This document shows, piece after piece, positions 1-5,626 of a DNA stretch of 5,874 nt. The notes beneath the pieces were generated by a model. It did no database searches. It worked only from the letters and a program-made list of their open reading frames with translations, and had not been told where the DNA came from. Numbering within the stretch: position 1 is the first letter of the stretch; every line of letters starts with the position of its first letter. Source of the stretch: an uncultured Oscillospiraceae bacterium (GTDB lineage Bacteria; Bacillota; Clostridia; Oscillospirales; Oscillospiraceae); NCBI GenBank assembly GCA_958426425.1, contig CATZYY010000149.1:1-5874 (forward strand), written 5' to 3'. Position numbers and translations under genes: made by a program.

Positions 1-77
1 GGACCCGCTGACGCGGGGCGCCGCGCTGCGGCGCAGGAAGGCGAGCGGAGCCATGGCGGAAGGAGGGAGGCGCTTTC
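1..77. other. Region downstream of infB, no supported gene
   Basis: After the infB stop codon the minus strand has a pyrimidine-rich run (about 57-71) and then an ATG at 54-52. From that ATG an open frame of 18 codons (MAPLAFLRRSAAPRVSGS) runs off the window. It has no Shine-Dalgarno sequence and does not resemble RbfA, which usually follows infB in this operon. The stretch 4-34 folds into two adjacent hairpins, listed separately. I cannot tell whether this is the start of a new gene, a terminator region, or a spacer before rbfA. Confidence 0.4.
4..34 (-). other. Two adjacent GC-rich hairpins after infB
   Basis: Positions 18-24 and 28-34 form a perfect 7-bp stem with a 3-nt loop. Positions 4-8 and 13-17 form a perfect 5-bp stem with a 4-nt loop, directly abutting the first. 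On the minus strand they begin 44 nt after the infB stop. No T-run follows within the window, so an intrinsic terminator is not demonstrated. An operon-end structure, an RNA-processing element or chance in GC-rich sequence are all possible. Confidence 0.45.
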
Positions 78-2477
78 TTATCTGGGAATTTCCTCCATGG
101 TGAAGGCCTCGATGATGTCGCCTTCCTTGATGTCGTTGAACTTCTCCACGGTCATGCCGCACTCGTAGTTCTCCGCCACCTCCTTGGCGTCGTCTTTGAA
201 GCGCTTCAGAGAGGCAAGGCTGCCCTCGTGAATCACGATGCCGTCCCGGACCACCCGCACGGAGCAGGAGCGGACAATCTTGCCGTCCTGGACATAGCAG
301 CCGGCCACGGTGCCCACGGAAGACACCCGGTAGGTCTGACGGACCTCCGCATGGCCCAGAACCACTTCCCGGAACTTGGGGGCCAGCATGCCCTTCATGG
401 CGGCGGTGATCTCGTCGATGCAGTCGTAGATAACCCGGTACATCCGCATATCCACGTTCTGCCGGATGGCGCCGTCGCGGGCGGCGGCGTCAGGCCGGAC
501 GTTGAAGCCCACGATGATGGCGTTGGAGGAGGCGGCCAGCATGACGTCGGACTCGTTGATGGCGCCCACGCCGCCGTGAATCACCTTCACGTTGACCTCG
601 TCGTTGCTGAGCTTTTCCAAAGAGGCCTTCACGGCCTCCACGCTGCCCTGGACGTCGGCCTTGACAATCAGGGCCAGCTCCTTGCGCTCGCCGGCCTGGA
701 TCTGGTCGAACAGGTTCTCCAGGGAGACCTTCTGCACCGGCGCGGCGGCTTTGGCCCGGGCCTCGGCCTTGCGCTGCTCCACCAGTTCCCGGGCCATGCG
801 CTCGTCGGCCACGGCGAAGAAGGGGCTGCCGGCTTCGGGGGCCTCGCTGAGGCCCGCTACCTCCACGGGGACGGAGGGACCGGCCTCGGTCAGGCGGTTG
901 CCCTTGTAGTCCAGCATGGTGCGGATGCGGCCCACGGCGGTGCCGGCGATAATGATATCGCCCTGCTTGAGGGTGCCGTTCTGGACCAAAAGCGTTGCCA
1001 CGGGGCCGCGGCCCTTATCCAGCCGGGCCTCGATGACGGTGCCCTGACCGGCACGGTTGGGATTGGCCTTCAGCTCCGCCATCTCGGCGGTGAGGGTCAC
1101 CATCTCCAACAGGTTGTCAATGCCGATGTTCTTCTTGGCGGACACCTTGCAGCAGATGGTCTCGCCGCCCCAGTCCTCGGGCACCAGGCCGTGTTCGGTC
1201 AGCTGCTGGAGCACCCGGTCGGGGTTGGCGTTCTCTTTATCGATCTTGTTGATGGCCACGATGATGGGGATGTTGGCGGCCTTGGCGTGGTTAATGGACT
1301 CAATGGTTTGAGGCATGATGCCGTCGTCCGCCGCCACCATCAAAATGGCGATGTCGGTAATCATGGCGCCCCGGGCACGCATGGAGGTGAAGGCCTCGTG
1401 GCCCGGGGTGTCCAGGAAGGTGATGGGCTTGCCGTTGACCTGGACCTGATAGGCGCCGATGTGCTGGGTGATGCCGCCGGCCTCGCCGGCCGCCACGGAG
1501 GTGTTGCGGATGGTATCCAGCAGGGAGGTCTTGCCGTGGTCGACATGGCCCATGACCACCACCACGGGGGCGCGGGGGACCAGGTCTTCCGGCTTATCCT
1601 CATGGACGTCGATGAGCTTTTCCTCGATGGTGACGGTGACTTCCTTCTCCACCTTGCAGCCCATCTCCTCGGCGATGATGGCGGCGGTGTCGAAGTCGAT
1701 GATCTGACTGAGGGAGGCCATGACGCCGTTTTTCATCAGGCACTTGACCACCTCGGCGCCTGTCTTCTTCATGCGGCTGGCCAGCTCGCCCACGCTGATC
1801 TCATCGGGGATCATGACCTTGACGGGGGCCTTCTTGGCAATCTCCAGCTGGAGCCGGCGCATCTTCTCCGCCTCGTCCTGGCGGCGCTTGTTGGAGAAGG
1901 TCATGCCGCCCCGGCGCTGGTTGTTGGTGCGGATTTTCTCCTTGCCGCTGCGCTGCTGCATGCGGTTGGCACGCTCAGGGGCCAGGTCCTCCAGACGCTG
2001 GTCATACTTGGCCAGGTTCACGTCGCCGCCCTTGCGGGTGTCCACGATCTTCTTCTGAGGCACCCGGGACACGGGCTGCTGAGGCTGCACCGGCTGCTGG
2101 GCAGGCTGACCGGCCTGGGGGGCGGGGGCCGCCTGGGACTTCCCGCTGTTCTGAGCGGGGGCTGCGGGCTTTGCCGCGGGCTTGCTGCCCTGGTTCCCGC
2201 CCTGGTTTTGAGCGGGGGCACCGGCGGCCGGCTTTTCAGCGGCGGGCTGCTTCTCCTTCTCTTTTTCCTTGAAGGTGTCCGCAAAAATCACCTGAATGCT
2301 GGACACCTGATTGTGCTGGGTCAGATAGTCGAAGATCAAAGACAGCTCGTGGTCCGTGAGAACCTGCATGTGGTTCTTGGGGGCCTGAGCGTACTTGGTC
2401 AGAATCTCCGTAATGGTTTTGGTGGGAAGACCAAAGTCCTTGGCCACCTCATGCACTCTGTATTTTTCAATACCCAA
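78..2477 (-). CDS. infB: Translation initiation factor IF-2
   Basis: IF2 is the cytoplasmic GTPase that places initiator fMet-tRNA on the 30S subunit and promotes 50S joining. The product is 799 aa, between B. subtilis (about 716) and E. coli (890). A first IF2_N module covers about 1-60 (KYRVHEVAKDFGL at 5-17). A disordered Ala/Pro/Gln/Lys linker covers about 70-145, followed by a basic region and a second IF2_N module at about 218-275. The GTPase domain shows G1 GHVDHGKT (310-317), the switch I segment GGITQHIGAY (334-343), G3 DTPGH (356-360), G4 NKID (410-413) and G5 SAK (446-448). The beta-barrel domain II, domain III and the C-terminal tRNA-binding domain (about 700-799) are all present, so the gene looks intact. 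The start is TTG: the preceding in-frame codon is TGA, and GAGGTG lies 6 nt upstream. It is the last recognisable gene of the operon in this window. Confidence 0.99.
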   Translation of the reverse strand: MGIEKYRVHEVAKDFGLPTKTITEILTKYAQAPKNHMQVLTDHELSLIFDYLTQHNQVSSIQVIFADTFKEKEKEKQPAAEKPAAGAPAQNQGGNQGSKPAAKPAAPAQNSGKSQAAPAPQAGQPAQQPVQPQQPVSRVPQKKIVDTRKGGDVNLAKYDQRLEDLAPERANRMQQRSGKEKIRTNNQRRGGMTFSNKRRQDEAEKMRRLQLEIAKKAPVKVMIPDEISVGELASRMKKTGAEVVKCLMKNGVMASLSQIIDFDTAAIIAEEMGCKVEKEVTVTIEEKLIDVHEDKPEDLVPRAPVVVVMGHVDHGKTSLLDTIRNTSVAAGEAGGITQHIGAYQVQVNGKPITFLDTPGHEAFTSMRARGAMITDIAILMVAADDGIMPQTIESINHAKAANIPIIVAINKIDKENANPDRVLQQLTEHGLVPEDWGGETICCKVSAKKNIGIDNLLEMVTLTAEMAELKANPNRAGQGTVIEARLDKGRGPVATLLVQNGTLKQGDIIIAGTAVGRIRTMLDYKGNRLTEAGPSVPVEVAGLSEAPEAGSPFFAVADERMARELVEQRKAEARAKAAAPVQKVSLENLFDQIQAGERKELALIVKADVQGSVEAVKASLEKLSNDEVNVKVIHGGVGAINESDVMLAASSNAIIVGFNVRPDAAARDGAIRQNVDMRMYRVIYDCIDEITAAMKGMLAPKFREVVLGHAEVRQTYRVSSVGTVAGCYVQDGKIVRSCSVRVVRDGIVIHEGSLASLKRFKDDAKEVAENYECGMTVEKFNDIKEGDIIEAFTMEEIPR

Positions 2478-2488
2478 TCAAAACACCT
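2475..2488 (-). promoter_or_regulatory. infB ribosome binding site and TTG start
   Basis: On the minus strand GAGGTG is followed by TTTTGA and then TTG. The last three spacer bases are a TGA in frame with infB, so no earlier in-frame start is possible. The next in-frame alternative is GTG at residue 8, which would cut into the conserved KYRVHE start of the IF2_N domain. The TTG is therefore the best-supported initiation codon. Confidence 0.85.
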
Positions 2489-2570
2489 CGTTTAGCTCCA
2501 ACCCGAGGGCTGGGAAAATTTGAATTCAACTGCCGCCCCGGACGGCTGCCGGCGCGGCGGCGCGTACCCG
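2478..2570 (-). other. ylxQ-infB spacer with hairpin and palindrome
   Basis: This 93-nt gap is the longest inside the operon. On the minus strand GCCGCC (2561-2556) pairs with GGCGGC (2537-2532), and an inner CCGG/CCGG stem (2552-2549 with 2541-2538) continues it after a 3-nt bulge. Next comes the perfect 10-bp palindrome TTGAATTCAA (2520-2529), then a short TTTT. The T-tract is weak and displaced from the stem, so a strong terminator is unlikely. A partial terminator, RNA-processing site or mRNA-stabilising structure that sets infB level is possible. I see no convincing promoter -10/-35 pair here. Confidence 0.55.
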
Positions 2571-3332
2571 TCAGCCCTCCTTCTTACGGAAGGAGCCCTT
2601 GCCCTTTTTTACCGGGTGGCTGTTGGCATAGGGGCGCGCCTGTCCCTTCGGCTTGGGGCGTTTGTCCCTGCTGGGACGGGAATTGCGCTGGGGCGCGGAA
2701 GCGCCCTCTCGTTTCGCAGGACCTCCGCCAAAGGCGGCATGTCTGGACGATGGCCCCTCTCCAACACGGCGGTCGGGGGGCCGGCTTTGGGAAGATTTCC
2801 GGCCGGCGGTTCGCTGCTGGGCGGGCCGTGGACCGGGAGAACGGCGGTCGGGACCGGCGGGGGCAGGTGCCGACCGCTCCGGTTCCGGCGGGGGAGCCGG
2901 GGGCTTTCGTCGTCCCCGGCGGAGATTTTTCTCGTGGGCGGCCTGTTCGGCTTTCCGCTCCGCGGCCCGGCGGGCCTTTTCCGCCATGCGCGCCGCGGTG
3001 TCCCCGTATTGGACCGGGTCCTGCTCCTCCAGGAGCTTTGCCAGGGCGGAGGCCAGGCCGATGTCGGTCACCGCCGCCAATGCCACGGAGGTCCGGCCCA
3101 GGGCGCGGCCCATCTGCTCCTTGGTGCAGGGCAGGCGGACCCAGAGGCAATTTCCGGCCAGGGCCATATGTTCACAGCGGCGGCGGGTGTTGTCGGCGCT
3201 GTCGGCGGCCAGCAGCAGCAGCCGGGCGTCCTTGGCCCGGGCGGCGGCGTCCACCGGTTCCTCGCCCACCACCAGATTCCCGCCCCGAAGGCTCAGCCCC
3301 AGCAGGGAGAGAATACGGTCAGGGCTGTTCAT
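2571..3332 (-). CDS. ylxQ: YlxQ, L7Ae-family RNA-binding protein, long basic tail
   Basis: Residues 1 to about 103 form the L7Ae/L30e/Gadd45 fold, recognised by GGNLVVGEEPVDAAARAKDA (17-36), the LLLLAADSADNT stretch (38-49) and the TKEQMGRALGRTSVALAAV segment (70-88). This family typically binds kink-turn RNA; the exact role of bacterial YlxQ is not settled. The product is 253 aa, whereas B. subtilis YlxQ is about 100 aa. The extra residues 104-253 start with an Ala/Glu/Lys/Arg-rich, probably helical stretch (111-142) and continue as a low-complexity Arg/Pro/Ser/Gly/Lys tail ending in KKGKGSFRKKEG. The start at ATG 3332-3330 is chosen over an upstream in-frame ATG because it begins the conserved fold and GAGGTG sits just upstream. 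It overlaps ylxR by 14 nt, which suggests translational coupling. Confidence 0.93.
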   Translation of the reverse strand: MNSPDRILSLLGLSLRGGNLVVGEEPVDAAARAKDARLLLLAADSADNTRRRCEHMALAGNCLWVRLPCTKEQMGRALGRTSVALAAVTDIGLASALAKLLEEQDPVQYGDTAARMAEKARRAAERKAEQAAHEKNLRRGRRKPPAPPPEPERSAPAPAGPDRRSPGPRPAQQRTAGRKSSQSRPPDRRVGEGPSSRHAAFGGGPAKREGASAPQRNSRPSRDKRPKPKGQARPYANSHPVKKGKGSFRKKEG

Positions 3333-3600
3333 CGGCACCTCGCAGTTCTGCCTCCATGGCGTCGTATACTTCCGCCGGGATGGCCGTCTCAAAGGCCCGC
3401 TCCAGGGCCCGGGACTTCCGGGCTCTGCGCAGACACTCCACATTGTGGCACACATAGGCGCCCCGGCCGGGCTTTTTCCCGCCGAAGTCCAGAGAGACGG
3501 TCCCCTCCGGGGACTTCACCACCCGCAGCAGGGATTTTTTATCTTTCATTTCCCGGCAGCCCACGCACTGCCGCTGGGGAATCTTTTTCACTTTCGGCAT
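3319..3600 (-). CDS. ylxR: YlxR (DUF448), RNA-binding RNase P modulator family
   Basis: The product is 93 aa, the usual length for the family (B. subtilis about 91 aa). It begins MPKVKKIPQRQCVGC and carries two family signatures: CVGC at 12-15 and GRGAYVC at 45-51, followed by Cys56 in NVECLRRARK. The four cysteines (12, 15, 51, 56) are arranged as a possible metal-binding set, though many YlxR proteins do not keep all of them. B. subtilis YlxR has been renamed RnpM after work showing that it modulates RNase P activity in vitro; applying that function here is inference. The gene lies 25 nt after nusA. Its Shine-Dalgarno sequence is modest (AAAGGCGG, about 8 nt before ATG), and its 3' end overlaps the ylxQ start. 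Confidence 0.97.
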   Translation of the reverse strand: MPKVKKIPQRQCVGCREMKDKKSLLRVVKSPEGTVSLDFGGKKPGRGAYVCHNVECLRRARKSRALERAFETAIPAEVYDAMEAELRGADEQP

Positions 3601-3625
3601 CTGTCAGGCCGCCTTTCTGGTTGAT

Positions 3626-4789
3626 TTACTGGTAGGATTCCTCCGAATCGGCCGCTTCAGCCGCAGCCTCCGGCGCGGATTCGGTGATCTCGTCGCCCTC
3701 CTGATAGCTCTGGGGCTTGATGTCGATTTTGTAGCCGGTAAGGCGGGCGGCCAGACGGGCGTTCTGTCCCTCCTTGCCGATGGCCAGGGACAGCTGGTCG
3801 TCCGGCACCAGCACACGGCAGGCCTTGCCCTCGTCGGCCATCCACACGTCCACCACATCGGCGGGGGCCAGGGCGGCGGCGATGAACTGAGCGGGATCCT
3901 CGCTCCATTTGATGATGTCGATCTTTTCGCCCCGGAGTTCTTCCACGATGTTGCCGACCCGCTGACCCTTGGGGCCCACGCAGGCGCCGATGGGGTCCAC
4001 ATTCTCGTCGTTGGACCACACGGCCATCTTGGTGCGGCTGCCGGCCTCCCGGGCGATGGACTTGACTTCCACGGTGCCGTCGTAAATCTCCGGCACCTCC
4101 AGCTCGAATAAGCGCTTCACCAGGCCCGGATGGGTCCGGGAGATCAGCACCTGGGGACCCCGGGTGCTGCGGCGGACCTCCACCACGTAGACCTTGACGT
4201 GCATGCCCTCAGTGAGCTCCTCACCGGGAACCTGCTCGCCGGACATCAGCAGGGCCTCGGTGGACTCGCTGCCGGTGCCGATGCGCAAGGAGACGCCGCC
4301 GGTGCGGGGGTCGATGCGGGTCACTACGCCGGTGAGAATCTCGTGCTGCTTGGAGTTGAACTCGTCGTACACCATGCCCCGCTCGGCCTCCCGCAGGCCC
4401 TGGATGATGACCTGCTTGCCGTTGCCGGCGGCGATGCGGCCAAACTCCACGGTGTCCACAGGGATGTTGACAATGTCGCCGATCTCGTATTTGGCGGAGA
4501 GCTTTTTGGCCTCCTCCACGGGCATCTCATTGGCGGGGTCCACATAGTCCTCCTCGTCCACCACGTTCTTCTGGACGAACATCTTCAGGTCCTGGTGCTC
4601 CTCATCCACATCCACGATGACGTTCTCCACGTCGGTGTGGTCCCGCTTGTAGGCGGTGGTCAGGGCCTGGATGATCTTCTCCATCATAAAGGACTGGGGG
4701 ATGCCACGCTCCTTCTCCAGCAGAGCCAGAGCGGCAAAGATCTCCGAAGGGTTGAAACCAACGGGTTCCTTCTGCTTTTTGCCTTTCAT
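3626..4789 (-). CDS. nusA: Transcription termination/antitermination factor NusA
   Basis: NusA binds RNA polymerase and nascent RNA, prolongs hairpin-dependent pausing, and stimulates weak intrinsic terminators. The product is 387 aa, close to B. subtilis (371). The polymerase-binding N-terminal domain covers about 10-140 (FNPSEIFAALALLEKERGI at 12-30), the S1 domain about 147-215, and KH1 about 217-300 with the loop VGPKGQRVGNIVEEL (271-285). KH2 covers about 300-360 with AIGKEGQNARLAARL (336-350). There are no C-terminal acidic repeats of the E. coli type, only a short Ala/Glu/Ser-rich end (361-387). The ATG start has AAGGAG 8 nt upstream. The gene lies 53 nt after rimP. Because it is downstream of a leader terminator, it may control its own expression. 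Confidence 0.99.
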   Translation of the reverse strand: MKGKKQKEPVGFNPSEIFAALALLEKERGIPQSFMMEKIIQALTTAYKRDHTDVENVIVDVDEEHQDLKMFVQKNVVDEEDYVDPANEMPVEEAKKLSAKYEIGDIVNIPVDTVEFGRIAAGNGKQVIIQGLREAERGMVYDEFNSKQHEILTGVVTRIDPRTGGVSLRIGTGSESTEALLMSGEQVPGEELTEGMHVKVYVVEVRRSTRGPQVLISRTHPGLVKRLFELEVPEIYDGTVEVKSIAREAGSRTKMAVWSNDENVDPIGACVGPKGQRVGNIVEELRGEKIDIIKWSEDPAQFIAAALAPADVVDVWMADEGKACRVLVPDDQLSLAIGKEGQNARLAARLTGYKIDIKPQSYQEGDEITESAPEAAAEAADSEESYQ

Positions 4790-4842
4790 TGGTGATTCTC
4801 CTTAGCTTATCAAAATATACGTCTTTTTGGACGAAAGGGTTC

Positions 4843-5304
4843 TTAAAATTCCACCCGCAGGCGGACCAGGGCAATGTCCTTTTTGGGGAAGGTCAGCTCC
4901 TGATTGCCGAAGGTGATGGTTACGTCGCCGGTGGCCTCGTCATAGGCCTTCAGCACGCCGGGAAATTCCTTCCGGCCCTCCAGGTTCCGGTATAGCTTTA
5001 CCAGCACGGGGCTTTCCAGATAGCGCTGGAAGTCACCGGGCCGCTTCAATACCCGCTCGGCCCCGGCGGAGCCTACCTCCAGGGTGTAGCTGCCCTCAAT
5101 GGGGTCCACCTCGTCCAGCAGGTCGCTGACCTTCCGGGACACGGCCTCGCAGTCCAGGATGTCCACTCCGCCCTCTTTATCCAGGAGGATGCGCAGATAC
5201 CAGGTGCCGGCCTCCTTGACGTACTCCACGTCCCAGAGGGTGCAGCCCTGTTCAGCAATGGCGGGGGCAGCCAGTTCCGCGGTCAGTTCCGTGATTTTTT
5301 TCAT
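4843..5304 (-). CDS. rimP: Ribosome maturation factor RimP
   Basis: RimP acts in the cytoplasm on the 30S subunit and assists late steps of small-subunit assembly. The product is 153 aa, as expected for the family. The N-terminal alpha/beta domain covers about 1-85, with WDVEYVKEAGTWYLRILLD (24-42) and the DCEAVSRKVSDLLDE helix (51-65). The C-terminal Sm/SH3-like domain covers about 90-153. At 78-81 the usual SSPG of the family motif EVSSPG is GSAG, followed by AERVLKRPGDF, which otherwise fits. The ATG at 5304-5302 is preceded by AAGGGAG with 7-nt spacing. The frame is open further upstream to 5448, but that would read through the promoter and attenuator and adds unconserved sequence. It is the first gene of the operon. 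Confidence 0.97.
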   Translation of the reverse strand: MKKITELTAELAAPAIAEQGCTLWDVEYVKEAGTWYLRILLDKEGGVDILDCEAVSRKVSDLLDEVDPIEGSYTLEVGSAGAERVLKRPGDFQRYLESPVLVKLYRNLEGRKEFPGVLKAYDEATGDVTITFGNQELTFPKKDIALVRLRVEF

Positions 5305-5305
5305 G

Positions 5306-5319
5306 GAAGGACTCCCTTC
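5306..5319 (-). promoter_or_regulatory. Small hairpin covering the rimP Shine-Dalgarno
   Basis: On the minus strand GAAGG (5319-5315), loop GAGT and CCTTC (5310-5306) form a 5-bp stem that contains most of the AAGGGAG Shine-Dalgarno sequence and ends one base before the ATG. It could limit rimP initiation, but the stem is short and may be chance. Confidence 0.3.
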
Positions 5320-5360
5320 TTCCGTAGGATGTGCAGATTTTAACAAACCGAAAAAAGTCA

Positions 5361-5388
5361 AGAAAAAGAGCGGACCTGCGGCCCACTC
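5361..5388 (-). terminator. Leader terminator/attenuator of the rimP-nusA-infB operon
   Basis: On the minus strand GAGTGGGCC (5388-5380), loop GCA and GGTCCGCTC (5376-5368) form a 9-bp stem with two G-U pairs, followed at once by TTTTTCT and then another T-run at 5356-5351. It lies about 20 nt after the predicted transcription start and 63 nt before the rimP ATG, so it is inside the leader. On the plus strand the two G-U pairs become A-C mismatches, which supports function in minus-strand RNA. A G-U-weakened stem and an interrupted U-tract fit a terminator that depends on NusA. B. subtilis has a NusA-dependent terminator in the leader of the equivalent operon. Confidence 0.8.
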
Positions 5389-5415
5389 CACATACCTTAC
5401 ACTTCTAACATATGC

Positions 5416-5444
5416 ATCATAGCACAGCCCACACCAAAGCGCAA
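5416..5444 (-). promoter_or_regulatory. Sigma-A-type promoter for the rimP operon
   Basis: On the minus strand the -35 is TTGCGC (5444-5439). The spacer is exactly 17 nt and the -10 is TATGAT (5421-5416), preceded by TGC, an extended -10 motif. Only the TTG half of the -35 fits consensus, and the extended -10 probably compensates. The sequence just upstream (about 5445-5480) is A/T-rich and could act as an UP element. The predicted start is near 5409-5411. The position between the permease terminator and the leader hairpin is as expected for the operon promoter. Confidence 0.75.
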
Positions 5445-5508
5445 GCATTTTCTTTCAGATTCCTCTATATTTATAAGGGAAATCCCGACGAAAAAGGGAA
5501 ACTGCCGC

Positions 5509-5544
5509 AAAATGCCCAACTCCCCGGAGGAAGTTGGGCACTTT
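5509..5544 (-). terminator. Intrinsic terminator of the metal permease gene
   Basis: On the minus strand TGCCCAACTTCC (5540-5529), loop TCCG and GGGAGTTGGGCA (5524-5513) form a 12-bp stem with one U-G pair. It extends outward by a G-U pair and three A-U pairs into TTTT. The stem begins 86 nt after the permease stop codon. The G-U pairs would be A-C mismatches on the plus strand, so the structure is optimised for minus-strand RNA. It separates the permease transcript from the rimP operon. Confidence 0.88.
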
Positions 5545-5626
5545 CCGGCGTATGAAAACCAGCAGAGGAAGGGGAACGGCCCCGCATCCCGCGAGCGTTT
5601 GCGGTCAGCATGCTCTGGAGCGGCTG

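Noticed and set aside
228..2495. 755-codon plus-strand open frame opposite infB
   Set aside because: It mirrors the infB codon phase in GC-rich sequence, giving a His/Gly/Asp/Leu-biased product with no recognisable domain. The minus strand encodes an unmistakable IF2.
2766..2852. 12-bp direct repeat (2766-2777 and 2841-2852) in the ylxQ tail
   Set aside because: It encodes the same PDRR peptide twice within a low-complexity Arg/Pro tail. That is expected by composition and shows no array or mobile-element structure.
2520..3635. Long plus-strand frames opposite ylxQ and ylxR
   Set aside because: GC-rich sequence leaves several frames open at once. Their products are low-complexity Arg/Pro/Gly without domains, while the minus frame has the L7Ae fold and YlxR motifs.
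4130..4795. 221-codon plus-strand open frame opposite nusA
   Set aside because: It has the same composition artefact as the frame opposite infB, and the conserved NusA domains lie on the other strand.
5345..5366. Second promoter TTGACT ... TAAAAT in the rimP leader
   Set aside because: The two boxes are only 13 nt apart, too close for sigma-A. The TTGAC is part of the U-rich tail after the attenuator.
5397..5411. Four-codon leader ORF (MLEV) at the predicted transcript start
   Set aside because: Its ATG coincides with or precedes the predicted start site, it has no Shine-Dalgarno sequence, and it shows no run of regulatory codons.
5305..5448. Extension of rimP to an upstream ATG at 5448
   Set aside because: The extra 48 residues would be encoded by the promoter, leader and attenuator. 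They are not conserved in RimP, and the ATG at 5304 has a proper Shine-Dalgarno sequence.
5470..5480. TATAAA on the minus strand as an additional -10 box
   Set aside because: No acceptable -35 lies 16-18 nt upstream. The A/T-rich sequence is better read as a possible UP element of the promoter at 5416-5444.
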